NCBI GenBank assembly: GCA_003254885.1
Contig: QANT01008984.1
Location: forward strand, 30,472-94,471
Length of the DNA stretch: 64,000 nt
Reading direction: 5' to 3'
From: Purshia tridentata
Taxonomy: Eukaryota > Streptophyta > Magnoliopsida > Rosales > Rosaceae
Shown here: one piece after another, positions 48,119 through 59,866 of the stretch
Layout of the letters: each line of letters begins with the position of its first letter
Numbering within the stretch: position 1 is the first letter of the stretch
Notes under the pieces: model-generated
The model's database searches: none
What the model was told of the DNA's origin: nothing
Seen by the model: only the letters and a program-made list of their open reading frames with translations
Translations under genes and position numbers: made by a program

Positions 48119-51100
48119 TCATCCATTATAAATGTTAAAGCAACTGGATCGATCTTATTAGACTGAGTCTTTAAGACTGGCTCTCAAGGAGGTGGATGTT
48201 TTCCTTAATTTTCCAGCTAAATTATGAGCAGAAACACTTGCTCTGATACTCTCTGTAAAATACACAACAAAGGATGAGAAGGGTTTTAAGTACTGAAAAC
48301 CCTTTAAGCAACATTAAATCATGAAACCTACTGTTGGTTATGAAGTTGAGAGAGATGTGTGGCAGGATCAACGCCTGTAAAGGTAATTGTAACATAATTT
48401 TTTCTTTGAATGTTATTTTCAGTCCATGCAAGGAAATATTCATTTTGTTTTGGTTTGGGGATGCAGATTGCTCTGGTGCCTAAAAAGAGGCAAGGGCTCC
48501 ACTGGAACACAGGAAGACTAATATGTCTGATGATGGTAAATCTGATATCAAACCTATTAGTGTCAGCGGCTTTGCTGTGTTTCATTCCTGCTGCCCTGTA
48601 CCTTCAATGTGCATACTTTGCACTTATGGAGAACTAAGATTTTCCATCATCTCTCTTGTGCCTATTTTCCTATCTAATTCTGTTTTATTTATATGTTCGC
48701 TCTTTCTTATTGCAAAGATTGATAGAACAATTATTAATTATGGGTTTTAAGTAACTTTGACATCATGATGAAATTCAGTTGAATGATTTTTACTTTGATT
48801 ATGCTATCTCTGGTTGCAGAAATTTGGCTATGGTATCAATCGAGCTAGATTCTAATATTTGATGAAAGGATAAATTGTGTAGGCATTTGAGTAGTCTTTG
48901 GTTAGTTGAATGCAATGGAACAAGTATGGGAATGGATTCAATTGTTTGTTGAAAATGAGTATTAACAATGAAATTCATGATCGGTTGCATTCCATTGTAC
49001 GATTAACGATCGTAATGGATCAATGTCTGCTCGGGGTCTGCTATGAGATTCGGACTTCAGTCCTCATAGGTCTATTTTTCGGGTCCTAATGTTTGCAACC
49101 CCGAGTCTTGGGTTTTGAGTTTCTAGTTTTTGGCGCTCCAGTACGATGTCCAGGTTCCTAAGTTCTTTGTAGTCAGCCTCGTGTCACATGTCTGCCGCCA
49201 AGGCCTTGGGTTCCTGAATTTGGAGTCCATGTGTAAAGACAAGTGGATTGTAGGAATTGTAGGAATAGAATACTTTGGAATGCGCATTCCATTAGTCTGG
49301 AAATTCTTTTGTGTGAAGCAAATTTTGGAATTTTCCAAACATAAGAATGATTCGATTTTATTCCACCCAGCCAAAAACCATACACCACCTAAGTTGTTTT
49401 GCATAACCGCTAATCATATTACATGTGAGATACTTTGGTTAATATGGGCCAGTCTGTTGTCATGACTTGCGTCATTTTTTAGAATATTCTGATGCAAATA
49501 TGCTCTCTTACCAACTTCTAGATGATAATTAATCTAGTAAGCTCTTAATCAAAATATATATAATTCTCATCCTTGTTATATAATATTCTTAGAGTGGTCT
49601 CTGTTTCGAAAATGGAAATTTCTGAATAATTTAGTCAAGCAATTTCAGGGGTGTGACAACTTGACATCCAGTTGAGACATGAGAGAGACCACCATTATGT
49701 GGTTTACTGTAGTAGTAGTAGTAGTTGATAAGAATACGTTTCAGTTTCAGTTCCCCATAAAATTGTGGCCACACTTGTCTCCCCAGCCAAAACAAATGGT
49801 GCTTTAAAGTCAAAATAAATTGAGGGCTGTGGTACTGTGCAGTTTTCTGGTATGTTATTAGTTTTTACCTTCCAATTCTCATGTGCATTTCCCTCTTCTC
49901 TTGCCCAAATTTTGGGTAGCTATGAGTCTATGACAATTTTGTTATTTTTGAACGAGTCAATAAAACAGTTGAGTATTTTGACCTTTTTGTTAGCTAATAT
50001 TATATATATATATAGCTATGTATTTATCGAATCCAAAAACAGGGGTTGTTTGGTACTGCATTGATTGGGGATTTAAAAATTGAACACGATTACTAATGCC
50101 GCAATCTCACATCTACTTATCAACTATAGGTAGGAGGAGCTGTTTAAGTTAAAAGCTGACAAATTGTACAATGAAATTTATTTTGCAATTTGTACACATT
50201 GACAGGAAGAAAGTTGTATTTGATAATGTAACTTCACAAGTCGCAATTAGTTATTGCTTTTGCTCGTCACTCTGAAATTTTCAGGTGGACCTATCTGTGT
50301 GGATGCTGATTCACCTCTAATTTCTCTTTAGAGATGTGTCAATTTCGCATCTAACACCAGCACTGCCATCTCTATAGTCATTATTGTGTTAATGCTATTG
50401 CCTACCATATGTGTCTCTTTCTTTTCTTTTTTTTGTGGTAATTTGGAGCAATTTCATCATCTTGTCTAGAGGTAATTTTATTTCACTTGTTGGAGTTCAT
50501 TTCCTTGCTAGGAGACAATTTTGGTCCCTGAACTCTATTAACAAAACCGAAATTAAAATAATATATTTGTTTTTACTTTTACTAAAGAAAAACTATATTT
50601 GCATTGCCATTAATCTTATCACCATGACCGAGAAAATTACGTTGTTTTGGCGCAGGCCTCATAAGTGTCATAGGTTTTGGTTCCTCAGAAGAATCAATCA
50701 ATAAATTGATTCAATAATTACACCACCCACCTTTTTCAGAAAAAGAATTTAAGAGAGTAATTGCAGAGATTAGGTCCCATACTCTCCCCAACCACCACAA
50801 CCTTTGCCCGGGCAACTCGCTCTCTCTCTCTCTCTGTCTATACGGCAGCACATTACCTCCCCACTAACTTCCAAGTAACTTTGTTTATTGCAAGTGTCAA
50901 ATTTGCACCACCCAATTTTTATGGAAATTTGATGCATAATTGAACCCCAATTGAACCCAACCCAAACCCAATTTTTAATATAGAGTATTCTGAGATATTC
51001 TTCTGGGCTGAGCCCTTGGCGTGTTCCCTAGCTAGAGTTTTAGGCTGTCAAGTTTTCTCCATCCCCTCAAAAGCACCAAAATTCCTAATATTCGCTTTGG

Positions 51101-52480
51101 TGGAGGAATCGTCAATCTTATCCCATCACCAAGAGATTATATTAATAATGTGGATTTTTCAAAAGAGCTATTACGCAAATGGATTATATAAGCAAACCCA
51201 TAAGGACAGCATCGAGTTAGTTTTCGTGGCCTCAAATTAAAACACACACACCCCCATATACAAAAAAAGAAATTAATACTATACCAAGATAAAAAGCAAA
51301 GCAACCACCTTTGAAAGGTAAGAGAGAATAGAAAAACAAAAGCACCAAATAGGACCAAAACAAACGTGAAAGAGGCCCACGATTAAGATATGAACGGTAG
51401 GCAACACCAACACCAACACCAACACCATTTAAAAGAGTTGGAGAAGAGCCTGCTGGGAGGATACTTAATAGGGACATTAGGTCTTTGTATTCACACCTCT
51501 TTTAAGCAAAGTTATACACAATGCATACCAACGCACAAATACTCATCTTTGTGTGGCTTAAAGGGTCAAACAAAGAAAAAGAAAATGCCTTTCCCAGTGT
51601 CTTCAAAATGATCAAACACCAAGACCAACAAGGCAACAACAATATGCCCATTTGACACCAAAATTGTATCGACAGAATAATTAAGTGACCCATATGGTAA
51701 TTCATTTTTGGGTCATTATTGTTACCTCCTACCCAGAAGATAGATCTTTTTTTTTATTGGGTTTGTTTTCTTTGTCCAATCATGTGATGGGAAATAAAGT
51801 CTGAAAATAGATAGTCAAAAATTGATAATACTCCTATTCCTATATAAAAGCACCCAAGCCAGATCTTTTGGGAAGATGAGCAAAATCTAAAGTCATCCAA
51901 ATGGTGGAATCCGGTATATATCATAACATGCCACGTGTCCTCACACAAATTCTTTACTTTTTTTTTTAATTTTTTGTTGGGGGGAGTCACAACTCAAACA
52001 CAGCTCAAGCTCACGAAGTCAGAAAGGGCTCCTCAAGAAAATGAAAGAGAAAGTGAGAGAAAGAGGCAGGGCATGTGAAAATGTGATGGTGTATGTTATG
52101 ATATGAGAGGCAGCAGGTGCTTGGCGTGAGGGTAGGGCGCGATGGGAGCCTTTGGGTCTTTTATTTGTTAGTTTCAGAGAGAGAAAGTAGCACTAAACTA
52201 AAACTACAACTCTTTCCCCAAAAAAAAAAAAAAACTAAAAGTCTANAAAAAAAAAAAAAAAAAAAAAAAAACTAAAAGTCTAAAAACCAAAACCCAAATT
52301 TAAGAGCCATTTGGTAAGCGGCCCAATTCCGAGTCTCCAACAAAGCGCACCTGGTTTGAACCCTTTTCTCTCTATCTCTATCTTCAACACCTAGTAGGTG
52401 GCGTTTGTTTGTTTTTATTTTCTTTATTTTTATGTATTTATTCTTCCTTTCTTTGATAGGAAACTGCTCTATGACCATTA
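48119..52480. other. Spacer between NAC and RING genes
   Basis: About 4.4 kb without a convincing gene. It has a TAG microsatellite (about 49711-49725), a CACCAA-type repeat (51403-51428), a CT microsatellite near 50819, a 14-base palindrome GGAATGCGCATTCC near 49278, and two copies of ACTAAAAGTCTA separated by a long A-run that contains the only N (52246). The 111-residue frame at 49130-49465 has no family features. Confidence 0.45.
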
Positions 52481-52782
52481 CTCTCCTTGGTTCTCTCTCT
52501 GGGGTATTTCGTAAATTTCAGATTACTGTCCTCTTTAATCTCTCTCTCTTTCCATATTTCATTTCATCCACCCAAAGGGCCAAAGCCTCTCTCTCTCTCT
52601 CTCTCCCTCTCCCAACCCCATTGCTCTCTCCTTCAGTGGGTTTTGTTTTGTTTTCTTACCTCTTCATTTTCTTGGGAAAAAGGAATAAAGGAGAGGTTTT
52701 TCATCATCTTCCCGGAATCTCCGGGCTAGTTCTTTTGTTTTCTGGTCCATATTTTTTTAGATAGATCGGTTTCTTCATCTGG

Positions 52783-53950
52783 GTATGTAAATTTATTCGT
52801 TTACTTTGTGTTTTTCAATCGATCGGTGGGTGATAAGATTGGATTTGAAAGACTTTGATTTTTTTTTTTATGGGTCAAATTTATATTTTTGTTCTTGTTG
52901 TGCTTGTATGTTATCTGTGGAGCTGAATATGTAAAGGGAATAGCTTTGTTTGAAACCTTTATACCTTTCTAATAGGCCCAATATTCTTACTTTCTCAAAT
53001 GTTATCTGTGGAGCTGAATATGTAAAGGGAATAACCTTTCTAATAGGCCCAATATTCTTACTTTCTCATCTCGTCGGTTTTTTGTGTGTCTGTGTTCTTA
53101 ATATTTGATATCTGTTTCTGGGTCTTCATTTGTTGTTTGATTATGTGAATCCCTTTTGATACTAGCTGTTTTTGAATGAGATTTTGGCTTTATGGTTTTC
53201 GGCCATCCATATTTGACCTTGTCAGTGGATGAACCGATCTTGAAATTTTACCAGCAAATGGCTTTGATCAGTCCATATCTTATTGTACTGGCAATAATTC
53301 TTCGTGTGCTGTGTGTGTTATCAGTTGTCTGTTTGAAAGCTTGCACCTTTCAATTGTATGACATCGTTGTGTGCTCTAAAACTTGCATCTTTTCTGGTGT
53401 GTGCCTAATTTTATGTGAATTTGATTACCTTGGAAGTGTTTCAATTGTGGGTTTTAGTTTTTAGATCATTCTTTCATTTACTGCTGGGAGTTGGTGTGGC
53501 TGGGGTTTGTGGTATGTGGAAATGTGAATGCTATTATCTCTCTTGTGGTTATGAATTTAAGGATGTTTGTTTCACTTAATATAGTTGCACATTCAGTCAT
53601 TGACTCTTTTACTTCTGTAACATTGGTAAAGAACATTTTCTTCTGGTGCTCAACAACTGCTAGCAAGTCCGAATAGCATGGGATGATTGATCATTATCTC
53701 ATCATTAATCTAAGCTCAGTTTTTGTCTACTAGAGAAACACAAATCTCCAATTAAGCATTCTAATTTTTAAGACCTGGAACACTTACATATCCTAGAAAT
53801 CCTTGGCCTGTGCAGGAGATTTGTGTTTATCTTACCCGTCAAAAAAAGGAAACAAAAAACGAAAGATTTCGCTTAATTTTGTATCTATAACTTACATTAA
53901 TGCTCGTGAATAATTAATATTTATAACCCTACTTCTACTTTGTTATGCAG
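52783..53950 (+). other. Probable 5'UTR intron of the RING-H2 gene
   Basis: TC-rich leader sequence (52480-52782) ends in CTGG followed by GTATGT. A good acceptor, TTGTTATGCAG, ends at 53950, 88 bases before the ATG. The interval is T-rich and non-coding, as expected for a long leader intron. It also contains a tandem duplication at 52908-53066. This is prediction from splice consensus only. Confidence 0.6.
52908..53066. repeat. Tandem duplication in the RING-gene leader intron
   Basis: ATGTTATCTGTGGAGCTGAA begins at 52908 and again at 52999. Both copies continue through ATATGTAAAGGGAATA and end with CCTTTCTAATAGGCCCAATA plus CTTACTTTCTCA. The second copy lacks about 20 bases in the middle. 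Confidence 0.9.
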
Positions 53951-54038
53951 ATTTGCTAAAGTGCACATAACGTATTGGTTGTACTGAAGACTTCAGGATT
54001 TTTACGTGTACTTTACAAGGATATTCATATTTGCCCTA

Positions 54039-57000
54039 ATGCAAGGGCAGAGGGGTACTATTGGTTCCTTGCCTGAAATGCTAGATTTTGACCATGGTAG
54101 TGCATCAAATGATGCTGCTATAGATCAGCAGATTTGTTGGAATGGCACGAGGAATCCTGCAGAAAATCGGACTCCGGACTATGTACAATCACCCAGTGAT
54201 ATGAATGTTGGGTTTGTGAGTTCTTTGAGTCACGAAAGGCAGAACTTGAGCAGATGGTGTTTGGGTGAACCTAGTTCAAGCAACTCACAGGGTGAGGTAA
54301 GCCGTGATGAGCGGAAACCCGAACTTGGATGGTCATCATCTGTGGATCCATGTGGTGAAGCTGGTCCAAGGTTAGAGGAGCTGCGCTATGAACCAACTAA
54401 TAACCGTTCACTGGAAAATAATGTGAATACATTATTTACACCAGGATCCAGTTCTGATGCAGTTCCACAGAATCTGAACCTAAATGCAGGTTTTTCGGGT
54501 CATGGTGGTGATAATAGTCAAGCCTTGGAATGTCCTAATACATACAAGTATAATGCTTCTGAAAATGAGCGGATTCGACCTGCTAGTAGTTCTGATCCTT
54601 TTCTGCTCCCTTCGGGAAGTGGTGGATTTTTAGTGGGTGAGAATGATGGCAGACCAGGTTGTTCATTGGAGGGTCGTCGTGTATCTTGTAAAAGAAAGGC
54701 TATTGAGGGAAATATCGGACAGTCTTCTGTAAGTGGAAGTTGTAGTTACTTTCAGCGTACAGATAGCGGTGCAAGGCCTTCTTTTCCTGCTCACTATAGT
54801 GCAGGCAGCAGCCTAAGCATATCTGCCCCATCAGAACAGGGGAATCAACGGCTTGGAGCAGCTGGGAGAGAACTTACTTCTGACAGCATTCCTGATGCAA
54901 ATGTTGGAAGAATCTCAGAAAGCTCTCACAGAAACTTCCGTGTGAGAATAAATCCTTCAAATCAACAAATTGCTGTACCCCCTACTAGGTTCTCAACAGG
55001 GAGGGCTGTTCGACATTCTAGTGTCTCCTCTTCCCAGCTTCCACCAAGTCTTCTTCCAGTTGAACAAAGTCTGGACCTGAGACCAGCACCAACACTAGAT
55101 AATATGAGTTCACAGAACCAGCCTGTTGGCATCCATGTTCCTGCTTTGCCACAAAATGTGCAATCGTTAAGGTGGAGTGGAGGCTCTAGCTCAAGAACTG
55201 GCAGCTTATCAAACTCTGTCGTTTTTGGAGACAGAGATGCTCCGCAGCGTGAGGAAGTGGGGTCTAGAAGCATGGCAAGAAACATTTTGGATCATCCTAT
55301 TTTTGTACCAGCAACTGAATTGAGAAATTTTGCTCGACATCCTGTAGGTGCATCCAGTAGAAATTTAGCCGGTGGAAATGCAAGTATTCCTGGGAATGTT
55401 GCTTCTACATCCCGGACTGGCTCAAATTCAAGTGTTCCTCCAGCATCTGCTCCTACGTGGGTTCCTCATCACAATTCTCATCCGCAATTTCCTCGAAGAT
55501 TATCCGAATATGTTCGTCGATCATTGTTTTCTGCTGCTGGTAATGAGTCTGGGAGTGGGAGCCAGAGCAGTAATTATTTGCCAATGCGTTCTGGTCCTGC
55601 ATCATCACAGGAGATGCTGCATTCATCTGGAGCTGGTATCCCAGGTCACCATCAGTCTCACCCAAGGTCAGCATCATGGATGGAGAGACACGGTGATGGT
55701 GGACATGGGGTTCCCTATTCGTTACGGACTTTGGCTGCTGCCGGTGAAGGAAGTAACAGGCTTGTATCTGAGGTGTGTTTTAAAACTCTCTTCTGTGGCT
55801 GTGAGGTTTTTTCTTCAAAATATATATTTGTTAATTTCATCATTTAAAGCATTCTGATGAATGTCAGGAATAACTCACATTTGTACTTTATCACCTGTTG
55901 ATTGTGATTCCATCAGATATCTGAATATTATTACAGCCCGATGATGTACGGCTTAAGTAATCACCTGTTTGCTTCTAGTCAATCATTATCATTATACTTT
56001 TTCCCCACTGTATCATCAATATAACTTGTAGTGGTTCTTATATTGAATGTTGTCTGATGGTGGAAAATCTTTTTTCAACTTATTTCATATGTTCAATTTT
56101 ATATGTTTTAGTCTTTTGATCATAATATAATCAATGGCATCAAGTTTTGAGAAATGTAAATTCAAAGGATGAAAGTATGTTACTACTTTCATATCTTTTA
56201 TATATATAGGAAAATGATACATCAATTTTCATTTTCTATTGGATGAAAATCCTATAAAGGTTTAGGGCATGTAAGTGGATGATGTGTCTTATTGACTTTT
56301 CAATTGTCGCCCAACAACATAGAACATGGTATGTGCCATATTAAACTATTAACTAATAAGTGCTTGAGCACTTCTCTCTCTCTCTCTCTCTCTACACATA
56401 TGCAGAAGCACTGAGAATTTCTCAGATATGTGTTCTCGGAATGTTTTAGTCAAGTTTATCTACTCGTTTGTGTAAAAGTGAAATATGTTAGTTTCTATTT
56501 TTTATGTCTCCAGCTAGTTACATTATCGAAATTTTGTGTTATTTCACTAATTCATCTAGAGCTTATGAAGATTTTCTTTTCCCTCTTTAGCAGATTTGCA
56601 ATGTCTTGGGTCTGATGCGAAGGGGTGAGAGCTTGCGATTTGAGGTTAGAATTTTATTCATGCTGTGTATATTAAAGTACATCAGTCTAATTAGTCTTGA
56701 AAAGGAATCTATTGCTTTGATAATCACAATAGTGTAATCTAGATATGACTTTGGTTGCAAATGGCTAGAAATCTTTCTTCAGAAGCCATAAACTTGAACA
56801 GCATCTAATGATGCTTAGAGCTTCTAATAAGTTTTTTTTAACTGCGGTTTGTAAAAGCTGTTTTCAAACAGGCACAACTCATGACATTTTAAACTATTTT
56901 GAATTTTCTTAAAAGTTGTGTCTACATTTAGGTGCAATTGTTGATTTTGATTGTCAACATTTTGGCAAAGCAATTGAGTTATAATGCCTAAGCCTTTCCA

Positions 57001-57892
57001 GGACATGCCAATTGCTGAACATAAAGAAACATATAAAAAGGAGTCTCTGGATGATTAGATATAGAAGTCCTTAAAATTGGGATCTCATGTAATAATTAGG
57101 ATGGTAAAAGTAGCTCAGGGAGCAGGTAAATATTGGACCTCGAGATATTACATTTTTAAAAAAAAACAAAAAGGGATTCTGGTTTTCGAAGTTAAGGGCA
57201 TGAATATATTTTCTTCGTAAATTTGGGGGGTCGATGTTTCTTATTTCTGGTATAAGAATATTTTAACTAAATTCTATAAACAGATTAGAGAATTTTCTTT
57301 TTAAATGTGGTCTGACATATGACTTCTGCTACTTTGTGTCAGGATGTTATGATTCTTGACCAGTCAGTACTTTTTGGCGTTGCTGATATTCATGACCGGC
57401 ATAGGGATATGCGACTTGACGTAGATAATATGTCTTATGAGGTAATTGATGCAAAGAAAGAAAGAAAAAGAAAAGTCAATTCTGTTTCCCTATTGTTATG
57501 AATGAGATTTCTAAGGCGAACTTTATGATTAATATAGGAATTGTTGGCTCTGGAAGAGCGCATCGGAAATGTGAACACTGGATTGAATGAAGAAACAATA
57601 TCAAATCGTTTGAAACATAAGAACTATATTGCAGTAGGATCTCAGGCAGAGGCAGATGCAGAGCCATGCTGTGTATGCCAGGTAATTACCACATGATACT
57701 GTGTGTCTGTTCCTTGTAAAGTTTATTTTTGGCTTGGTTAATTTTTGCTATTATATGCAGGAGGAATATAATGAAGGAGACGATCTTGGAATGCTTGAAT
57801 GTGGGCATGATTTCCACAGTGACTGCATTAAACAATGGCTGATGCACAAGAATTTGTGCCCCATTTGTAAAACTACAGCCCTGGCACCGTGA
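54039..57892 (+). CDS. RHG1A: RING-H2 E3 ubiquitin ligase, MBR1/MBR2/RHG1A type
   Basis: Coding exons 54039-55772, 56594-56644 (or from 56591), 57343-57441, 57538-57681 and 57761-57892 give 719-720 residues. The first exon is a long Ser/Asn/Gly-rich, largely disordered region starting MQGQRGTIGSLPEMLDFDHG, a hallmark of this plant family. The C-terminal RING-H2 has CCVC, then CGHDFHSDC and CPIC: Cys, Cys, Cys-x-His, x2-His, Cys, Cys, Cys, the C3H2C3 zinc pattern. The linker helices (ELLALEERIGNVNTGL) precede it, as in MBR1/MBR2, which act on MED25 in flowering. Such ligases transfer ubiquitin from an E2; the substrate here is unknown. Exon 2 has tandem AG acceptors that add or drop one Gln. 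Translation starts at the first Met of the conserved N-terminus. Confidence 0.9.
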
Positions 57893-58700
57893 GTCGGCAT
57901 CAATGTTTTTGCAGGCTAGTTTTTCCTCCAATTAGGCAAAGCGGGTTACTAATGGAATTGGGCTGCTGCCTATATTGGTTCGCCCAGTCCCAAGCCTCAA
58001 TGCCTCACCTTTCCGTGTTTGTTGAACTGAAGTTAGTCCAAGACACTACTTCACCAAGAGTCGAGCTGAAATTTACTATTATTTTTTATTCTATTTAAAA
58101 CCAGTGGCCTCCTATTGGAGGCAGCAGTAAATTTCGAAGTTGGAAAAGCAAAACTGGTTCTGACTTTTCATTTTATCAATGAATGACTAGGTTTCAAGAT
58201 GAATGTTTTGTAATGGTTTAATCCCTTTGTGCTCCATATTTTTTTGTTATATCTCAGATTTCAAGATCTCATAACCCTTTTTGTTTGTCTTTGAGATTCC
58301 CATGGTGCTGCTGCATGGTTGTTCAAACTATGCAATCCAGTCAGGTCTTAGATCTTATTACCTAGGCTTTCATATTTTGTTGGTATTACCAAAAAGGTTC
58401 ATGAGGTTCGTATTTTGGTGTTGACCAACGTAGGTATCATTTTATTGTCATGTGCATTTAGTAGTGGAGTCTGTTATACTTTGAATGCATGTAGCTTTAT
58501 TAGCTGTGAACAACTAGGGTAAACACCTAGTGCAAGTTTCAATCATGTCAATCATATGTTATATCACCATTTTGATGTTTCATCGCGGTTAAGATTAGGA
58601 GCCAACTAAATTGTAGAACAAGAAATGTGGAGAAATATTTTGGTACCTAGATTTTCGTCTTCCTTGTTATTAAGGCCACCTTTACTTATATTAGGTTTGG
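57893..58700. other. RING gene 3' flank, nothing recognised
   Basis: Likely 3' untranslated region followed by AT-rich spacer. No gene or clear repeat was seen. Confidence 0.4.
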
Positions 58701-59248
58701 AAATATAAATGCATTCTCGAAGTAGGACTCACAGTGCCTTTTTCCCTTACTAAATTGCACTTTTGGTCCCTTAATAAATTCTCCTTGCAAGCAAAGGTGA
58801 CGTTTGGTTGGATAAGACGGTGAAGGAGGACATGATGATATGTTTGACTTTAACCCATTCAAACGTTGAACAATACACATTTAAAAAGGGTATTCACATA
58901 GGATAAATAAATTTTGAATAATGTTTGTGGTACTATATTGTGTATTAGAAGTGAGATATTTTTATTTGTATTGGTAAGTCATATTTATATTAAAAATGTG
59001 GTACATAAGATAATACTAAAATGTAGTAAATTTAATATTTTTCATAAATTTTTGCTCACTTTCTTTGTGATTTTCAAAAATTGACACAGACATGTTGTGA
59101 GGTTAAATCCCATCATAATTAGCTATAGCCTATCGAAGTAATAATATAATTGTATGCATGCAGGTTGTAATATATTAATAGTGACATTTATCAATTTAGT
59201 AAGGGAAAAAGGCACTTTGAGTCCTACTTCTAGAATGCATTTATATTT
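58701..59248. mobile_element. MITE with ~57-base terminal inverted repeats
   Basis: AAATATAAATGCATTCTCGA and following sequence to 58757 (ending CCCTTACTAAATTG) is mirrored with about three mismatches by 59192-59248. The interior of about 430 bases is AT-rich and non-coding. Target duplications were not clear, so the superfamily is open and the outer limits may extend a few bases. Confidence 0.7.
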
Positions 59249-59866
59249 TGCTTAATAAGATGAAAATGGTAAACTTAGTTCTTTCTCACTCTGTTGTCAT
59301 CTTACTATAGACTCATATTTACAACAGACTCATATTTCATATACCATTTGCTTGTTACAAATTTATATCCATATTATTTAATAAAGTGATGTTTTCTTAC
59401 AAATATATTAAATTATGTTTATATTTGAATTCATTAGGGATCTTATTCATTTTTAGTTATTAAATATTACCATCTAACCTGAATTGTTAAAAAGAAATAA
59501 AAAATTATGATGTGCAGGCTGTGCAGCTATTGTAAATAACGAAAAATAAGGGACAGCAGTGACAAAATACAAAAACAATGGAACTCATATAAAATAAATA
59601 AAATGGGAATATATCATAATTATTGCAGAGGATGACATCTGAGTATTTGACAATTAGCGCGGGAGAGTAACCAAATTATGAGCTTTACAAGTTTAAACCT
59701 TGTTAAGATTTAAGGAAGTGCCAAAAATAACACAGAAAAAGAGACAGAGAAAAAGAGAGAGAAGCCAAACCCAAGAAGAAAAAGTAGAGACAAAGCAAAG
59801 GACCGATGACGGTGCTAACAAACTAAACCTCCCTTCTTCTTCTTCTCGTCCTTTTGGTTTTCAATT
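59249..59866. other. Promoter and leader of the bHLH gene
   Basis: AT-rich spacer followed by a purine-rich leader (GAGACAGAGAAAAAGAGAGAG near 59743). No separate gene is seen. Confidence 0.45.

Noticed and set aside
49130-49465. 111-codon plus-strand frame between NAC and RING genes
   Set aside because: No domain, no upstream promoter sign, and its antisense frames are equally open.
54962-55677. Antisense frames over the RING gene first exon
   Set aside because: The sense frame is much longer, spliced and family-matched; the antisense frames are shadows of Ser-rich codons.
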